Origin: Gliomastix tumulicola
Taxonomy: Eukaryota; Ascomycota; Sordariomycetes; Hypocreales; Bionectriaceae
DNA length: 64,000 nt
NCBI GenBank assembly: GCA_001599755.1
Contig: BCHX01000004.1
Location: forward strand, 4,154,001-4,218,000
Direction of reading: 5' to 3'
Shown here in pieces: positions 22,865 through 34,228 of the stretch. Every line of letters begins with the position of its first letter. Position 1 is the first letter of the stretch. Under the pieces are notes generated by a model that worked only from the letters and a program-made list of their open reading frames with translations, did no database searches and was not told the DNA's origin. The translations under genes and the position numbers were made by a program.

Positions 22865-23551
22865 ATGGCAGACATAGGCGGCGCTGCGACGCGCCTCCGC
22901 CGCACATTCCGCTACCCAACCGACCACAACGACCCAAACAACTCCGAGCCCGAGGCTCTAGACGAAGAGGGTACCGCAACCTCCCCCCCCCTCCCTCTAC
23001 CTACCTTACCTACGCTCTGGACCACGACGATGGCTAATCTAAGTTCAACAGAGCAAGAAGACCTCATCAAGACCCTCGCCGCGAAGAACACCTCCACCAA
23101 CGCAACCTACACCCACGTCCTCCTCGCCCTCCCGCTCCTCACGACGGCCGCCTACATCCCCGCGCTCCTGCGCCCCTCGGCCGCGGCGCCCGTGCTGCCG
23201 TCGCTGCTCGCGCTGACGTCGCTCTTCTCGACGGCGTTCCTCCTATACTCGCTGCCGCCGACGGTGACGGGGTTTCAGGTGCTGGATGGACGGCAGGGCG
23301 CATCGGCAGCCAAGGTCGCGCCGAGGTCGCCGCTGGAGACGTGGCTGCCGTATCTCAATCTGGGACTGGTGGTACTACTGATGCTGCTGAGCTTGGTGTC
23401 AGGATCGAGCGTCGCCGGGGTGGGCTGGGTTGGGCTGGGGAACCTGCCGGCGATTGTATACGGCGTGGTCATAGCAGCTAAGCTGATCATGGGCAGCGTA
23501 GACCCTGAGTCAGAGCTGACGGCACTGAGATACGAGTACAAGGGGGCATGA
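22865..23551 (+). CDS. Small predicted four-helix membrane protein, function unknown
   Basis: Two exons (22865-22970, 23052-23551) give 201 aa. The 81-bp intron (GTACCG...TTCAACAG) removes a low-complexity Pro/Leu/Thr stretch that would otherwise interrupt the chain and joins EALDEE to EQEDLIKTLAAKN. I recognise the general form of an N-terminus like MADIGGAATRLRRTFRYP from other mould genomes but know no function. Four hydrophobic segments are visible: YTHVLLALPLLTTAAYIPAL, VLPSLLALTSLFSTAFLLYS, WLPYLNLGLVVLLMLLSLVS and NLPAIVYGVVIAAKLIMGSV. The tail PESELTALRYEYKGA is short and charged. Its stop lies only 39 bp from the NUC-2 stop on the other strand, so the 3' UTRs must overlap. Confidence 0.7.
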   Translation: MADIGGAATRLRRTFRYPTDHNDPNNSEPEALDEEGTATSPPLPLPTLPTLWTTTMANLSSTEQEDLIKTLAAKNTSTNATYTHVLLALPLLTTAAYIPALLRPSAAAPVLPSLLALTSLFSTAFLLYSLPPTVTGFQVLDGRQGASAAKVAPRSPLETWLPYLNLGLVVLLMLLSLVSGSSVAGVGWVGLGNLPAIVYGVVIAAKLIMGSVDPESELTALRYEYKGA

Positions 23552-23590
23552 GTAGCGTGACTTCATTATTCTCATCGTATTACACGCCGT

Positions 23591-26500
23591 CTACATGTCT
23601 ATCGAATCGTTGAACCGCAGACTGCCGTGACTGCTCAGAACACCATCCACACCCTGTGGCAGCCGAGAAGAGGGACCCGTGAGTGGGCTCGCGTCGGGGG
23701 GATCGGCCGATTTATCCATCACCAGAGCTAGGCCATGCGATTTGATGGCATCAACTAGAGCCGGGACCATGGTCTTCAAATTGTTAGTGGCAATGCTTCA
23801 AAACGGGAGGGGTGGGGAAGAAAACTTACCAAGAGTGGCGAGTAGCATATCAAACCCATGAAGTTGTTGCTCTGCGCTATCCGCACCACCTCCTTGATTG
23901 AGGCGCTCCTCTGACCATTGCTCACCACCAGGCTAGGGGGCAGAATGGTATTCTCCTTGCCTAGGTCGTTGCAGAGGAAGACGGGGAAGTTGGGCTGCTT
24001 CCAGTTGAGGGCCGTACATAATCGAGGGTTATAGCTGCTGAAAACAATGGACCGCACCACGTCGAGTGACTGAGCTCTCTGACTCCTCGCGTGCTCGAAG
24101 ACGATTGTCAAGATGGAGTCCACAAAAAAGTTAACGTCAAGCGCCGGTCCCAGAGCCAGACTCCTCTCCTCCTCAGGCGTGGGATAGAGTATCTGAAGAT
24201 TGACGTGGACTCCGGGTGGCAGAATAGCTAGAGCATCCTGCAGCGTGATGCCAGCGGTGGCGAGGATCTGATAGATCTGGGCAATGTTCTCCCTACCCAT
24301 CCGCGGGAGATCTCCCAGATTCGCACGGCTCGGGCTTTGAGCAGTCGTGGCTCTGAACTGATCAAGTGACAGCCGGCAGACCGGGATATCCAATCCGCCA
24401 CAGGGCACACTCCAGCGAGGCCAGATGACGGGGACACCTTCGCTCGTATACTGGACGAACAACCTAACATAGTCGCCTGAAAGACTGGACCCTGTAACGA
24501 TAGCGCTTGTCGGCTGGTTGAACTGACTCGTAGCTTTCCAATACGTCTCGAAATCTGTAATCTCGAGTGGCTGGCCCTGGAATGGTTTGATGATCTGGAC
24601 GTTGAAGCTGATCTGGCCGATGGCCCTGAGCCGGGGGTCAAAGAGGGGAAGACAGCATCGCATATTTCCAGAGAGAGTTTTGAATGTCGTAGGCAGGACG
24701 ACTGTCTTGGCAATAACTTTGGCGCCGTAAGCAGGGAAAACGTCGAAGTCGAGGCAGAATGAGTCGAGATTGTCGATTTGGAAGGAGGCAATGCGGGTAT
24801 CTTCTTGGAATGGGAGTATGATGTTCTTCGGGATGAGATCTGAAACTTTCGAGGAAATGGTAAGGCGGGCGGCGGGATACTTCCCATCCTGGAAAAAGAT
24901 GAGTGGCTGTTCGTCTGTCTCTTCGAAGCTGATCTGAACGACCGTCTTGGTGTCGAGGAAGTTGTGACCATAGCGTCGGAGAGGAATGATCGGGGGAGGA
25001 AGCTCGAGGATGGGGATCGCATCTGGGTCCAGAGACATGGGAACGGGTGCAGCGCTGCTGTCCTGTGGTCCCAGCAGCGGCTGCGCAATGAGGGGGCTTG
25101 TTGTCCGTGTTCGGGTGTTGTATGGAGCTAGAAGCTTCATGCATTCAAGGTGGCCCTCCCAAGCTGCGTAGTACATAGCAGGCAAGTCCTTCTCGTCTAA
25201 AATGTTAGGGTTAACACCAGCCTTGAGCAGGGCCTGGAGACAGTCGACGTTGCGCTCGCTAGCAGCATGAACTAGGGGCGTCCAGCCGTAGAGTTTATCG
25301 ACTTGGTCTAGGTCGGCATTGTACTGCGCAAGCAGAAGAAGGAGGTCCGAAGTCTGTCCTGATCGAGCTACCAGATGCTGAGGATAGAGTCCTTCCGCGT
25401 CTGGTAGGATATTGGCTCCATGTCTTAACAGTAGCTCGACGACTGCAACAGAACCATGTTCACAGGCCAGATTTAACGGGACGTGATCAGAATCCGAAAC
25501 TGGGTCGATCCGGGCTGATTTGGCTAGAAGTCTTTCAACGCAGTCGAGATGACCGTGGATGATGGCATGGATGAGAGGAGTGAAGTTGTCGTGGTCGATG
25601 AGGTCAATCGTGCTGGGGTTGGCTGAGGTCTTGTTAGCACTGACTTCAGCCCCAAAGAATCGTATTGAGTGATCTTACCATCTAAAAGAGCTTCAAGCAT
25701 GTCGAGACGCCCATGTAAACTGGCATAGTGAAGCGGCACGCGACCATAAACATCCGTTCGTTCCACAGCAACGTTTGCCGCGAGGCCCCATTCTAGAACA
25801 TGAGGCTTACCGTAGATGGCGGCTTGGTGCAAGCAATTCCTTTCGTTGATGTCGTCGTATGAGTGAAAATCAACCAGGTTCGTGTCCAAGAGTACGTGTA
25901 GCGTCTCAATTGGTGCATCGTAGATGGAGGCGAGGAAAGTTCGCGTGATCCTCTCCATCAGCGGGCTCTCATCTTCTGACGACTCGCTTGAGGAAGCCAT
26001 CTTCGCCAAGAGGTCGCTGAGGCTATTAACGTTCCCGGCGATGACAGTGTCAAGCAGGAGCGAGTCGGCATCCCCCTCGTCAGTTCCTACGAAATGTTGA
26101 CTGGTAACAACATGCCCCGATGATCGGAAGTCGACCTGAATTCCGTCTGACCATGCGCCGAGCTCCTGCAAGCTGGTTGTTGCCTGATCTGAGAGCTCGC
26201 TGATGACTGTCGCATTGAAGAAAGGCTGGACCTCGACGGCGCGTGACAGATAGAGCTCCTTGGTCTTGGATTTCGATGTCTTGTCCCACTTCTTGAGAAT
26301 CTTGGAGAAGGCAGTGCCGTTGATTTCAACGAATTGCTGGAGTTTGTTGAGATCCGTGGCGAACTGCTGAAAGCCTTCCTCAAGAGTGGTGAATTTAGCA
26401 GACCGCCGTGAGAGTCCTTGCCTAGTCTGGAGGACTTTCTTCTTATCTAGGAGTGTCTTGAGGCGAATCTTGAGCTATACACGGATGAATGATTAATCTC

Positions 26501-27176
26501 AAGTATCACGGCGGCAGACCAAGCGATGTGGAAGGCCAGCGCAAGACGTACCTCAGCTTCCTTTTGCATGTAAAAGGCATTGACCTTGTCTAGCTCCCGC
26601 TCCTACTTCCGTATTAGCAGTCAAGGTCAAGCTCTGCATGAATTCAGACGACGCACCAGCTGGAAGAAGAAGGTTGCCTTGTTGGCCTGCAGGGCGGCCT
26701 GGGAGTCTGCAGGCGTTGTCGACCTGCTGGCGCCATTTTGTGCTGCAAGCGTAGGAGTCGCCGACAACTTTTTGATGAGCTGTACGACGGAGTTAGCGGC
26801 CTGAACATGAATGGATGGATTGCGTAGGACAATGCATAAGGAAGGCAGCACAAGTCGGGTGACGGCGTGTGGCTAGCTGGCGCTGTCTCACGATGCGCAT
26901 GGCTGCTTGGGTGGCCATTCGGCCACCAGCGTTTCTGTCGGCCAACCACAACGAAATAAGACAGCGCAAATCCCGAACCCGCGCCCAACGCCCAGAAAGT
27001 GAGTTGGAGGCCTCACCTTTTTCAAAGCTTTGTAGTTGACGAAGCTGGCAGCATACTCGGGGACCTCAAGTTGCCGCTTCTGGATCGTCTTGCCGAACTT
27101 CCTATAGGCAGGGGTCAGTCAACCTTGCTGCAAGCGCACACCCAATAGAAGCCCCCGGCGCCGGATCGACTTACAT
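23591..27176 (-). CDS. nuc-2: NUC-2/PHO81-type CDK inhibitor (SPX, ankyrin, inactive GDPD-like)
   Basis: Seven coding pieces (27176-27175, 27101-27017, 26779-26657, 26602-26552, 26474-25679, 25622-23830, 23773-23591) give 1010 aa. The SPX domain (about 1-185) starts MKFGKTIQKRQLEVPEYAAS and contains YKALKKLIKKLS and the Lys-rich KKWDKTSKSK patch that binds inositol pyrophosphates. Ankyrin repeats (about 225-545) include RNCLHQAAIYGKPHVL, GRVPLHYASLHGRLDML, FTPLIHAIIHGHLDC and GWTPLVHAASERNVDC. The C-terminal region (about 750-1000, from PVIWPRWSVPCGGLDIPV) is a degenerate glycerophosphodiesterase-like domain without the catalytic His/Glu set. In Neurospora NUC-2 restrains the Pho85-type kinase during phosphate starvation so that NUC-1 enters the nucleus. 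The initiator codon is split AT|G by the first intron (27174-27102). One intron (27016-26780) is 237 bp, long for this locus. Confidence 0.92.
27102..27174 (-). other. Intron that splits the NUC-2 initiator codon
   Basis: 73 bp, GTAAGTCGAT...CCTATAG. The upstream exon ends AT and the next begins G AAG TTC, producing ATG AAG TTC (Met-Lys-Phe, the canonical SPX start). If the intron is retained the same AT meets its own G, giving ATG TAA: a start codon followed at once by a stop. Confidence 0.8.
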
Positions 27177-29223
27177 GTTGCAGCTCGAAAGGCCCTCTTG
27201 GCAGACGCGCGTCGGAAGAAGGACTGCAGCGGCTCAGCTGAAAAAGCAGAAAGGAGTGAGAAGGAGTGTATGCGGCCGCCGTCGAGGCCAACCACACCCT
27301 AGAGGCAATGTCTTGCTTGTCTTGGTGAGACACCCCCCTTAGCTGTCATACAGGAGGCTGCTATAGGTTGAACCGGGCGGCGAGCGTCATGACCAGAGTG
27401 TGAGCAGAAATAAAATCGCGGTGTTTTTTTCTGTGTCGGTGGGCTGGATATGTGTCGTCGTTTTGTTGGTCTCAGGTGGTGGTGGTAATTATCGACGGCT
27501 CACGTTCTGAGTTTAGTGTAAGTCGTTGGGACGATAGAAAGTGCGTGAGATTTAGCGTTAGCAAGACAGACAAGGCCCGTCTCGTTTAAGATCAAACGGT
27601 TGTTCCCTCTCCTCCTCGGCTGCCGGCCTGTGACGTCGCGTGTCCAGGGGAAGGAAATGAACGGAAGCGTGAAGAAAATGACTGAGCAAGGAAAAAAGTA
27701 GACCAAGGTGAGACCGGTGTGGCTAGCTCTTGGATATTAGAGGTGTTTTGTTCTCCTGGATTTTTTTAGGCCGGAAAGCGATCTCGGGTATTCCCACACG
27801 TTGTCGAGGACGACGGGAAGCATTAGTCTGCGCCTGGGCGAATGACTCGGTGTGTCTCTGCGTATCGTGACGATGGCAGCAGGGCGTGAGGGAAGAAAAG
27901 ACACGAGGAACAAAGGCCAGGCAGGGTTTTCCGGGGCCACAAAAAAATGGAATGCAATCCAATTCGAAGCTCTGAGAAATAGCAAGAATGTGGAATTGGG
28001 ACGGAAGGCTTAGATGAGGCAACAAAATGGAAGGCAGAGAAAGCGAGGAAAGAGCTAACGACAGCTCCTGCTTGTGCTCGTGCTGCCCAGGACGGAGTCG
28101 AGTCCTGAGCTAACGATGTCTGACCTCACTTTTAGCGGGCAGATTAATAACAGAAAAGGAACTTGAGGTCGAGGGCGGCTGGTTCAATTCTTTCGCCTGC
28201 CGTCCGCTTTCCTCCTGCCTCTCGTTGATACCTTATACGTAATTTACCTTGGGCTCACGGGATCCCAACATATGCAGGCGCAGGCGCAGATGCAGACGAT
28301 ATGCATTGGTTGCCCAAGCTGAGGCGGAATCCAATATGCCAACCCGTCCTGCAGGTCAATTATTGACCAGTTACTTGCACCTCACCCATCAACGATTGGA
28401 CGTGTCCAAATGCACCTCTTGCAGCCCAGATGCCCCGAAGAGCCGTGGTCGAGGTCTCGGAGGGGCTCTTGCAGGATAGCTGCACCCACGAGGCGTGTTC
28501 CCAGCAATGCTCTGCGTCAGACTGTCGCCATGCATTAGCCGGAGATGGACAACAGAGGCCAGCGGCACTAACAATGCTCGCGACGTTGCAGCTTGCGGTG
28601 TGAAGCTGTACCAAGTGCTCACTCCTTCTACACCTGGCAGTTCGAGGTGTTCTCGTCCAATCGCAGGCCGAGATTACACCCCGTGCATGTTTGATAGGCT
28701 CAGCCCTGCAGGACCCCTCCTTCCTGCAAATCACATGCAAGATCCAACTTGGAGGGGTAATAACTAGTTCTAGGTGCCTATGGTAATAATAAACCTAGCA
28801 GACGAGGAGGGGCTGTTTAGGCTTATTCCTCCACGAGCGCCCGACGGACCATCAGAACGCCGACCAAAGGTGCTAGAGGTTGCTAAAACAGGTCCCAGCA
28901 GTGGCACTCTTTGCCTCTTCCAGCCGTGGCCTCCACGCCCAGTCTGGCTGCTGATTCGAGTGGCCATGTCATGCTTTCCTGCTTAGGCAATTGCATTACT
29001 ACCACCCTCGTCATATGCACCCGTTATGCATGCAGTGTCATCGTCACATGGTCCTGCACGCAGGAAGACAGGAAGACATTGTCCGGTGTCTTATTAGCTA
29101 CTATACGAACTATGTAATCACAACCTCTCTCCAAGAAAGGACGATCCTGTCTCAACGAGACGGGCTCTACAGGGCGCTCAGCAACACATCTGAAAAAGAA
29201 CCTCAGGTACTAGCCAACCCCCT
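27177..29223. other. 2-kb region upstream of NUC-2
   Basis: Lies between the NUC-2 start and the stop of the Cue5-like gene. No gene recognised. CACGTT, a Pho4/NUC-1-type half-consensus (CACGTK), occurs at 27501-27506 and 27797-27802. The first kilobase is purine/pyrimidine-skewed, as in long 5' leaders. Short open frames at 28360-28767 lack any recognisable feature. Confidence 0.5.
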
Positions 29224-30720
29224 CTAGGTCTTCTTGTCCTCAGGTTTCCCCTCAACCAGGCTATCTGCCATCGCCTCCGCGGCAGCCTTCTTGAGCCTCT
29301 CGTTCTCTTCATCGGTGGGCTCCTTTGGCTTCTCCTTGGTGTCCTTTGCGCCGGTGTTATTGTTGTCCCGCTCGTCTTCGCTGTCTCCGAGGCTGAAGGG
29401 GTCGTTGTCGCCGATCGGGCTGGGCTCGACAGCAGACAGAGGTTGCCATTTGCTCGTCTTAACGTTCGACGTGGAGGGTGTGTCCTTTGGCGGAACGCGG
29501 GGCGAGGTGTCGTACATGTTGATCTCCTCGGTCTCCTCCTTAAACCCAACGCGGCGGCCGTCGCTGGGCCTCGGTGATAGCGACGAGCCACGCTGGGGCC
29601 CAGGGAAGGTGGCTGTCGAGCGGTTCGCGGGTGCTATGAGTTGTCAGCCAGTGGTGACGCCAATAAAGGATTAAGGTTGCTTACTACCGTCCGAGTTGAA
29701 CTTCATCCCGGCGAAGTCATCGCTCAAGACTTGAGGATCCGCATCATAGTCACCGCTCCTGCGACTCGGCTCGCCCGGCCGGCCATAGTTCCCGTACTGG
29801 TTCTGCTGGTGCTGAGGCTGGTCTTGGCTCTCGTCGAAGTTCTCCTCAATCTTCTTCTTGATCACGTCAATCCAGCCGTTGACCTTGGTCTGCGTCTCGA
29901 AGAAACCCTGGCGCAGATTCTCGCGAATCACGGGAAGGTCGTCGTCGAAGAAGCTGTGCTCCCGGTCATCGTCGTCAAACTGATCATGGCGCTGCTGGCG
30001 GCCAGATCGCTGCTGACCACGGCTCGAGGTCCGCCTCTCGTAGTCTCCGACGTTGTCGTAGTGCTCAGAGAGCTGGCGCGCGTAGAGCTCGTCCGCCTCC
30101 AGCTGTGAGAGCTGGGCCTGCCCACGGGGGCGGGGAGGCTGTGGCGGAGCAGTTTCTTGAGGCTCGGTTTGGACAGCATCGGGATCGGTCATCTCTGTGG
30201 GCACTGTCAGCTTCACGGTTGCAATCCACCAGTCTAATTTTAACCTTACCCAGCAGTGCGTTAAAGGCTGGCTCGACCTGACCTGCACTGGCCCTGAGCA
30301 CAGCCTTGATCACACCAGCGTCCACGCTGGGGAAGGCCTCCTTCAGGATAGCCTCGTTCTTCTGGGCCTCGGTCAGGGGTCGAGGGGGCTTCGCAGGCGG
30401 CGTCTCGTCTTCGTCTTCTACCGTTGGGGCAGGTGGCTTCGTAGACTCGACCGGAGCAGCAGCGGTGCCTGTCGTGTTGGACTGTCCCGTAGGACCTGTC
30501 GTCGCTGTGGTAGTGGCGGCGTTGTCTCCTCCCAGGACGCCGGTGTCCTGAACATCGTCGTCGTCCATCTCGAGGGGTCTAGCTGTAGTAGGTGACTCTG
30601 CGCCGCTTTCCGCGGTGTTTTTGTTCTGATGCAAGTCAGTTGTTGGTTCAAATGCCCACGTGTTAGAGCTTAGTCGGGGACCAAAGCTCTGTATATGCTC
30701 ACCGTCTCAGTGGCGCCCAT
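29224..30720 (-). CDS. CUE-domain ubiquitin-binding protein, Cue5-like
   Basis: Four exons (30720-30703, 30625-30250, 30194-29685, 29633-29224) give 437 aa. The first coding exon is only six codons (MGATET). A CUE domain spans about residues 93-134 (AQKNEAILKEAFPSVDAGVI ... FNALLE), with the FP-type and terminal LL motifs that contact ubiquitin. It is preceded by Thr/Ala/Pro-rich and acidic sequence. The rest is hydrophilic: a YARQLSEHYDN helix, an Arg/Gln-rich stretch, a helix with VNGWIDVIKKKIEENFDE, and a C-terminal Lys/Glu-rich helix. This layout fits fungal Cue5/Tollip-like receptors, which link ubiquitinated cargo to Atg8 in selective autophagy. I did not identify a certain Atg8-interacting motif by eye. 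Introns are 51-77 bp. Confidence 0.85.
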
Positions 30721-31216
30721 GGCGAACGGGTGAGGAAGGTGCGGTAGAAGTACCTAGACTGTTCGATCGGTGTTTTGTACGTTAAAGGAGCGAAGTTATT
30801 GAGTTGACTCCAAATTGTTCAGATGCATGGAATAGATATAAGGAGAGTGTTTCAAGGTGCATTGAGGTTGCTTCCCTGTTGCGGCGAGGGGGGTTTGGTT
30901 GGCCACGAAGCTGATGACGTCCCCACCCATTTTGACTTCCTCAGCCACATTCGACGTCACCCGCCACTATCACAGATATAGGTCTAGGGTAGCTGTCTGT
31001 GAATTGCAACTCGGTTGAGCTACCCTACCCAGTCCATCTTGCGACCTCAAGAACAGCCACTTTCCCTATCACAACTACCTTATTCTACCTCAAACTCGGA
31101 CTGGTGCTCTGTCCGTGAAGATGATTTAGACTTGGCGTTCTCACGAAGTCTGCTTGTTGATCGCTAAGGGCTGTGGGTGGCGGCGTAGCGTAGCCGGAAT
31201 CTAGCAAGGAGTCACG
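30721..31216. other. Divergent promoter region, Cue5-like / DHX35-like
   Basis: 496 bp between divergent start codons. Only promoter-type DNA seen. Confidence 0.6.
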
Positions 31217-33301
31217 ATGGGCGACTTTGACATCGACTCATCTTTCATACCGGCATTGCACAAGCCACCGGCCTTGCTACCCATTGCAAAGCATCGAGAA
31301 AGCCTCCTCTATGTTATCGAGAAAATTCCCGTCACCATCGTGGTAGGCCAGACAGGGTCAGGCAAGACTACCCAAATACCACAGTTTTTAGACGGTGCAG
31401 GATGGTGCTCTGATGGCAAGATCATCGGTATAACACAGGTGAGTGTACCCGGGACTGTATGAAAACCATACATAAGGAGATCTAGGCTGACGTGAAAGGA
31501 AAAGCCGCGTCGTGTGGCAGCTACCACCGTTGCCGTCCGCGTGGCGGAAGAGGTCGGTTGTGAGGTGGGCCAAGATGTCGGCTACTCGATCCGATTCGAG
31601 GACCTCACTTCGTCCTCAACCCGCATCAAATTCCTGACGGATGGCCTCCTCATCCGGGAGGCATTGGTGGACCCCTTGCTGAGTCGCTACTCGGTCATCA
31701 TGGTGGACGAAGCCCATGAGCGTTCTATTAGTACGGACATATTGCTGGGGCTGCTGAAGAAGGTGATGAGGAAGCGGCCGGAACTGCGGATAATCATCAG
31801 CAGCGCAACTCTTCAGGCGGAACAGTACTTGAAGTTCTTCACACAATCGGAGTCCGAAAAGAAGCCAGCAAATGGCGACTCAACCCAGGAAATCGGCACT
31901 ATTGTTAGCTTGGAAGGCCGGACGTACCCCATCGATATCATGTATCTTGAGACGCCCGCCGAAGACTACGTCGAGAAAGCAATCGACGTTGTTTTCAACA
32001 TCCACAGCCAAGAGGGCCCGGGGGATATTCTGGTATTCCTCACCGGCAGGGAAGAGATCGACAATGCTATACAGGCCGTTTCGGAGAGAGCGGCGCAGCT
32101 CAGCAGTCGACAGGATGTTCTCCAGCCGCTCCCGTTATACGCCGGTCTATCCTCAGAGCAACAGCTTTATGTCTTCGATAAGACGCCCGACGGTGCTCGG
32201 AAGGTAGTCTTTTCCACCAACATAGCCGAGGCCTCTGTGACCATCGAAGGCATCGTCTACGTCGTCGACTGCGGCTTTGTGAAGCAACGGGCCTACAACC
32301 CTAAAACGGGAATCGAGACGCTGACAGCAACGCCCATCTCCAAAGCATCGGCCTCTCAACGAGCCGGGCGTGCAGGCCGTACCAAACCAGGGAAATGCTA
32401 CAGACTGTACACAGAGGCCAACTTTGACGCGCTGCCCGAGGCCAATATCCCAGACATCCAGAGGGCGAACCTCGCCCCCGTCGTGCTGCAGCTAAAAGCT
32501 CTTGGTATCGATAATGTGGCCAGGTTCGACTACCTCTCGCCGCCACCAGCCGAGCTCATGTCCAAGGCGCTTGAGCTGCTGTATTCGCTCGGAGCCCTGG
32601 ATGAGTACGCTAAGCTGACACGGCCCCTGGGGTTCCGCATGGCTGAGTTGGCTGTCGAGCCGATGATGGCCAAGACTCTCCTCTCGGCGCCTGCGTTCGG
32701 CTGCACGAGTGAGATGCTCACCATCGCCGCCATGACCTCGCTCGACGGAAGCGTCTGGTTTCACCACGAGGGCGAGCGTAAGAAGATGGAAACATCACGA
32801 CGCAAGTTCGCAGTCGAGGAGGGCGACCATCTGACGCTCTTGAATGCTTATCAGGCTTTCGTAACCAAGGGCCAAAAGGGCTCTAAATTTTGCCATGAAA
32901 ATAACCTCAACTTCAAATCCATGACAAAAGCGGTCAGTATCCGCGGCCAGCTGAAACGCTACCTTGAGCGCTTCGACATTCCGGATCTCGACAGACCTAG
33001 CGCAACCTCTACGAGTTCTGCAGACAAGGCAGAGCAGATTCGTCGATGCCTCACGGCTGGCTACTTCGCACACGCAGCGCGCATGCAGCCCGACGGGACA
33101 TTCAGGAACGTGGAAGGGGGCACGGTGCTGCATGCCCATCCCAGCTCCCTCATGTTCAACCGCAAGGCGGATTGGGTCATCTTCCACGAGGTTATGGAGA
33201 CGGGAGACAAGACGTTCATAAGAGACATCACCAAGATTGAGAAGGGATGGCTCATTGAGTACGCTCCTGAGTTCTACAAGCTGTCTGGGGGGAGGACCTG
33301 A
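31217..33301 (+). CDS. DEAH-box RNA helicase, DHX35-like
   Basis: Two exons (31217-31438, 31505-33301; intron GTGAGT...AAAAG) give 672 aa, near the 703 aa of human DHX35. Superfamily 2 motifs in order: I GQTGSGKT (44-51), Ia ITQPRRVAA across the splice junction, II DEAH (142-145), III SAT (174-176), FSTNIAEASVTI (about 310-321) and VI QRAGRAGR (359-366). Winged-helix, ratchet (HA2) and OB-fold domains follow, with GTVLHAHPSSLMF and VIFHEVMETGDKTFIRDITK near the C-terminus. The start region is short, with no RS or other N-terminal extension, as in DHX35 and unlike Prp2/16/22/43. DHX35 is found in catalytic spliceosomes. Helicase class is certain and the DHX35 assignment likely. Confidence 0.9.
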
Positions 33302-34228
33302 TGTTCCGTCGATAGAGCTGATCTATTGCTGATCACTGGACGAGGCTCGGCCCATGCGTGAAAACGGAACACTGACCTCTTGCTATGAAATACAAAAAGG
33401 CATCTCAACCCCCGCGAGACAGCAGTGAAAGGATCAGCGCATTCCCGTCTGATCACCGAGGAATTGGCAGCACGACAATATGGTTCGGCTGTGTGTTCTC
33501 TCGGCTATATGTATACGGGACCACGGACTAGCTCCGCCCGAGGCCAAGCTGTCGGTACTTCGAATCTAGAATCCCTGGTGTCAAGTTTCAGGCCAACTAC
33601 GACGTGAAAACCAATCGATCTTGGCCCCAACATGCCGTTCTATCCAGTCCCCATGGCAGAGGAGGCTTTCCGCAGTCCAATGAATTGAGGAATCACGGAA
33701 GCGACTTCCCCAAGCGGCAATCTAGAGTAGCCTTCTTAGATCTGGCCCCCATCTCGATATGCCGGGAACTTGTCCAGCGAGATAAAACGGTATAGAGTTC
33801 ATGGGAGGGAGCGAGATGGAGACGTCTAAATCCCATGCGGGGATGTTTCTGACCTGAATCATTGGTGGAGATTGCAATGACCCGAGGGGTCCCTTGTCAT
33901 GCTGTCAAGCCTCAAGAACCTCTGATCAAATATTGGCATTGTGGCCCTATGCCTGCCTGCAATATCTTCAAGACGAGAGTGGTTTGAGAGTCCGGGAAGA
34001 GTCGTCTGACCCGTCGGCTTATACGAAGGAGAATATCTAGGTGCGGAGAGCGAAGGGTAAATATGCATAGGAGTTTACAACACGAGAGTATCCTCTGGCG
34101 AGGCCTTCAGGTTAAAGTCGTCTATAAAAGGTCACGGGAGACCCTGCCATGATTTGTTTCGAAACCAGTCAGCACCCCTTGCTCTAACATCTCATCGGAT
34201 CAACGTTTCTGGAACCTCTCAGATCATC
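33302..34228. other. Promoter region of the pectin lyase gene
   Basis: 927 bp between tandem plus-strand genes. A TATA box lies about 100 bp before the start codon. CreA-type SYGGRG sites appear at 33410-33415 (as CCCCGC) and 33837-33842 (GCGGGG). No gene seen. Confidence 0.55.
34123..34130 (+). promoter_or_regulatory. TATA box of the pectin lyase gene
   Basis: TATAAAAG 99 bp before the start codon at 34229. Canonical TATA boxes are uncommon in this window and fit a strongly inducible secreted-enzyme gene. Confidence 0.65.
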
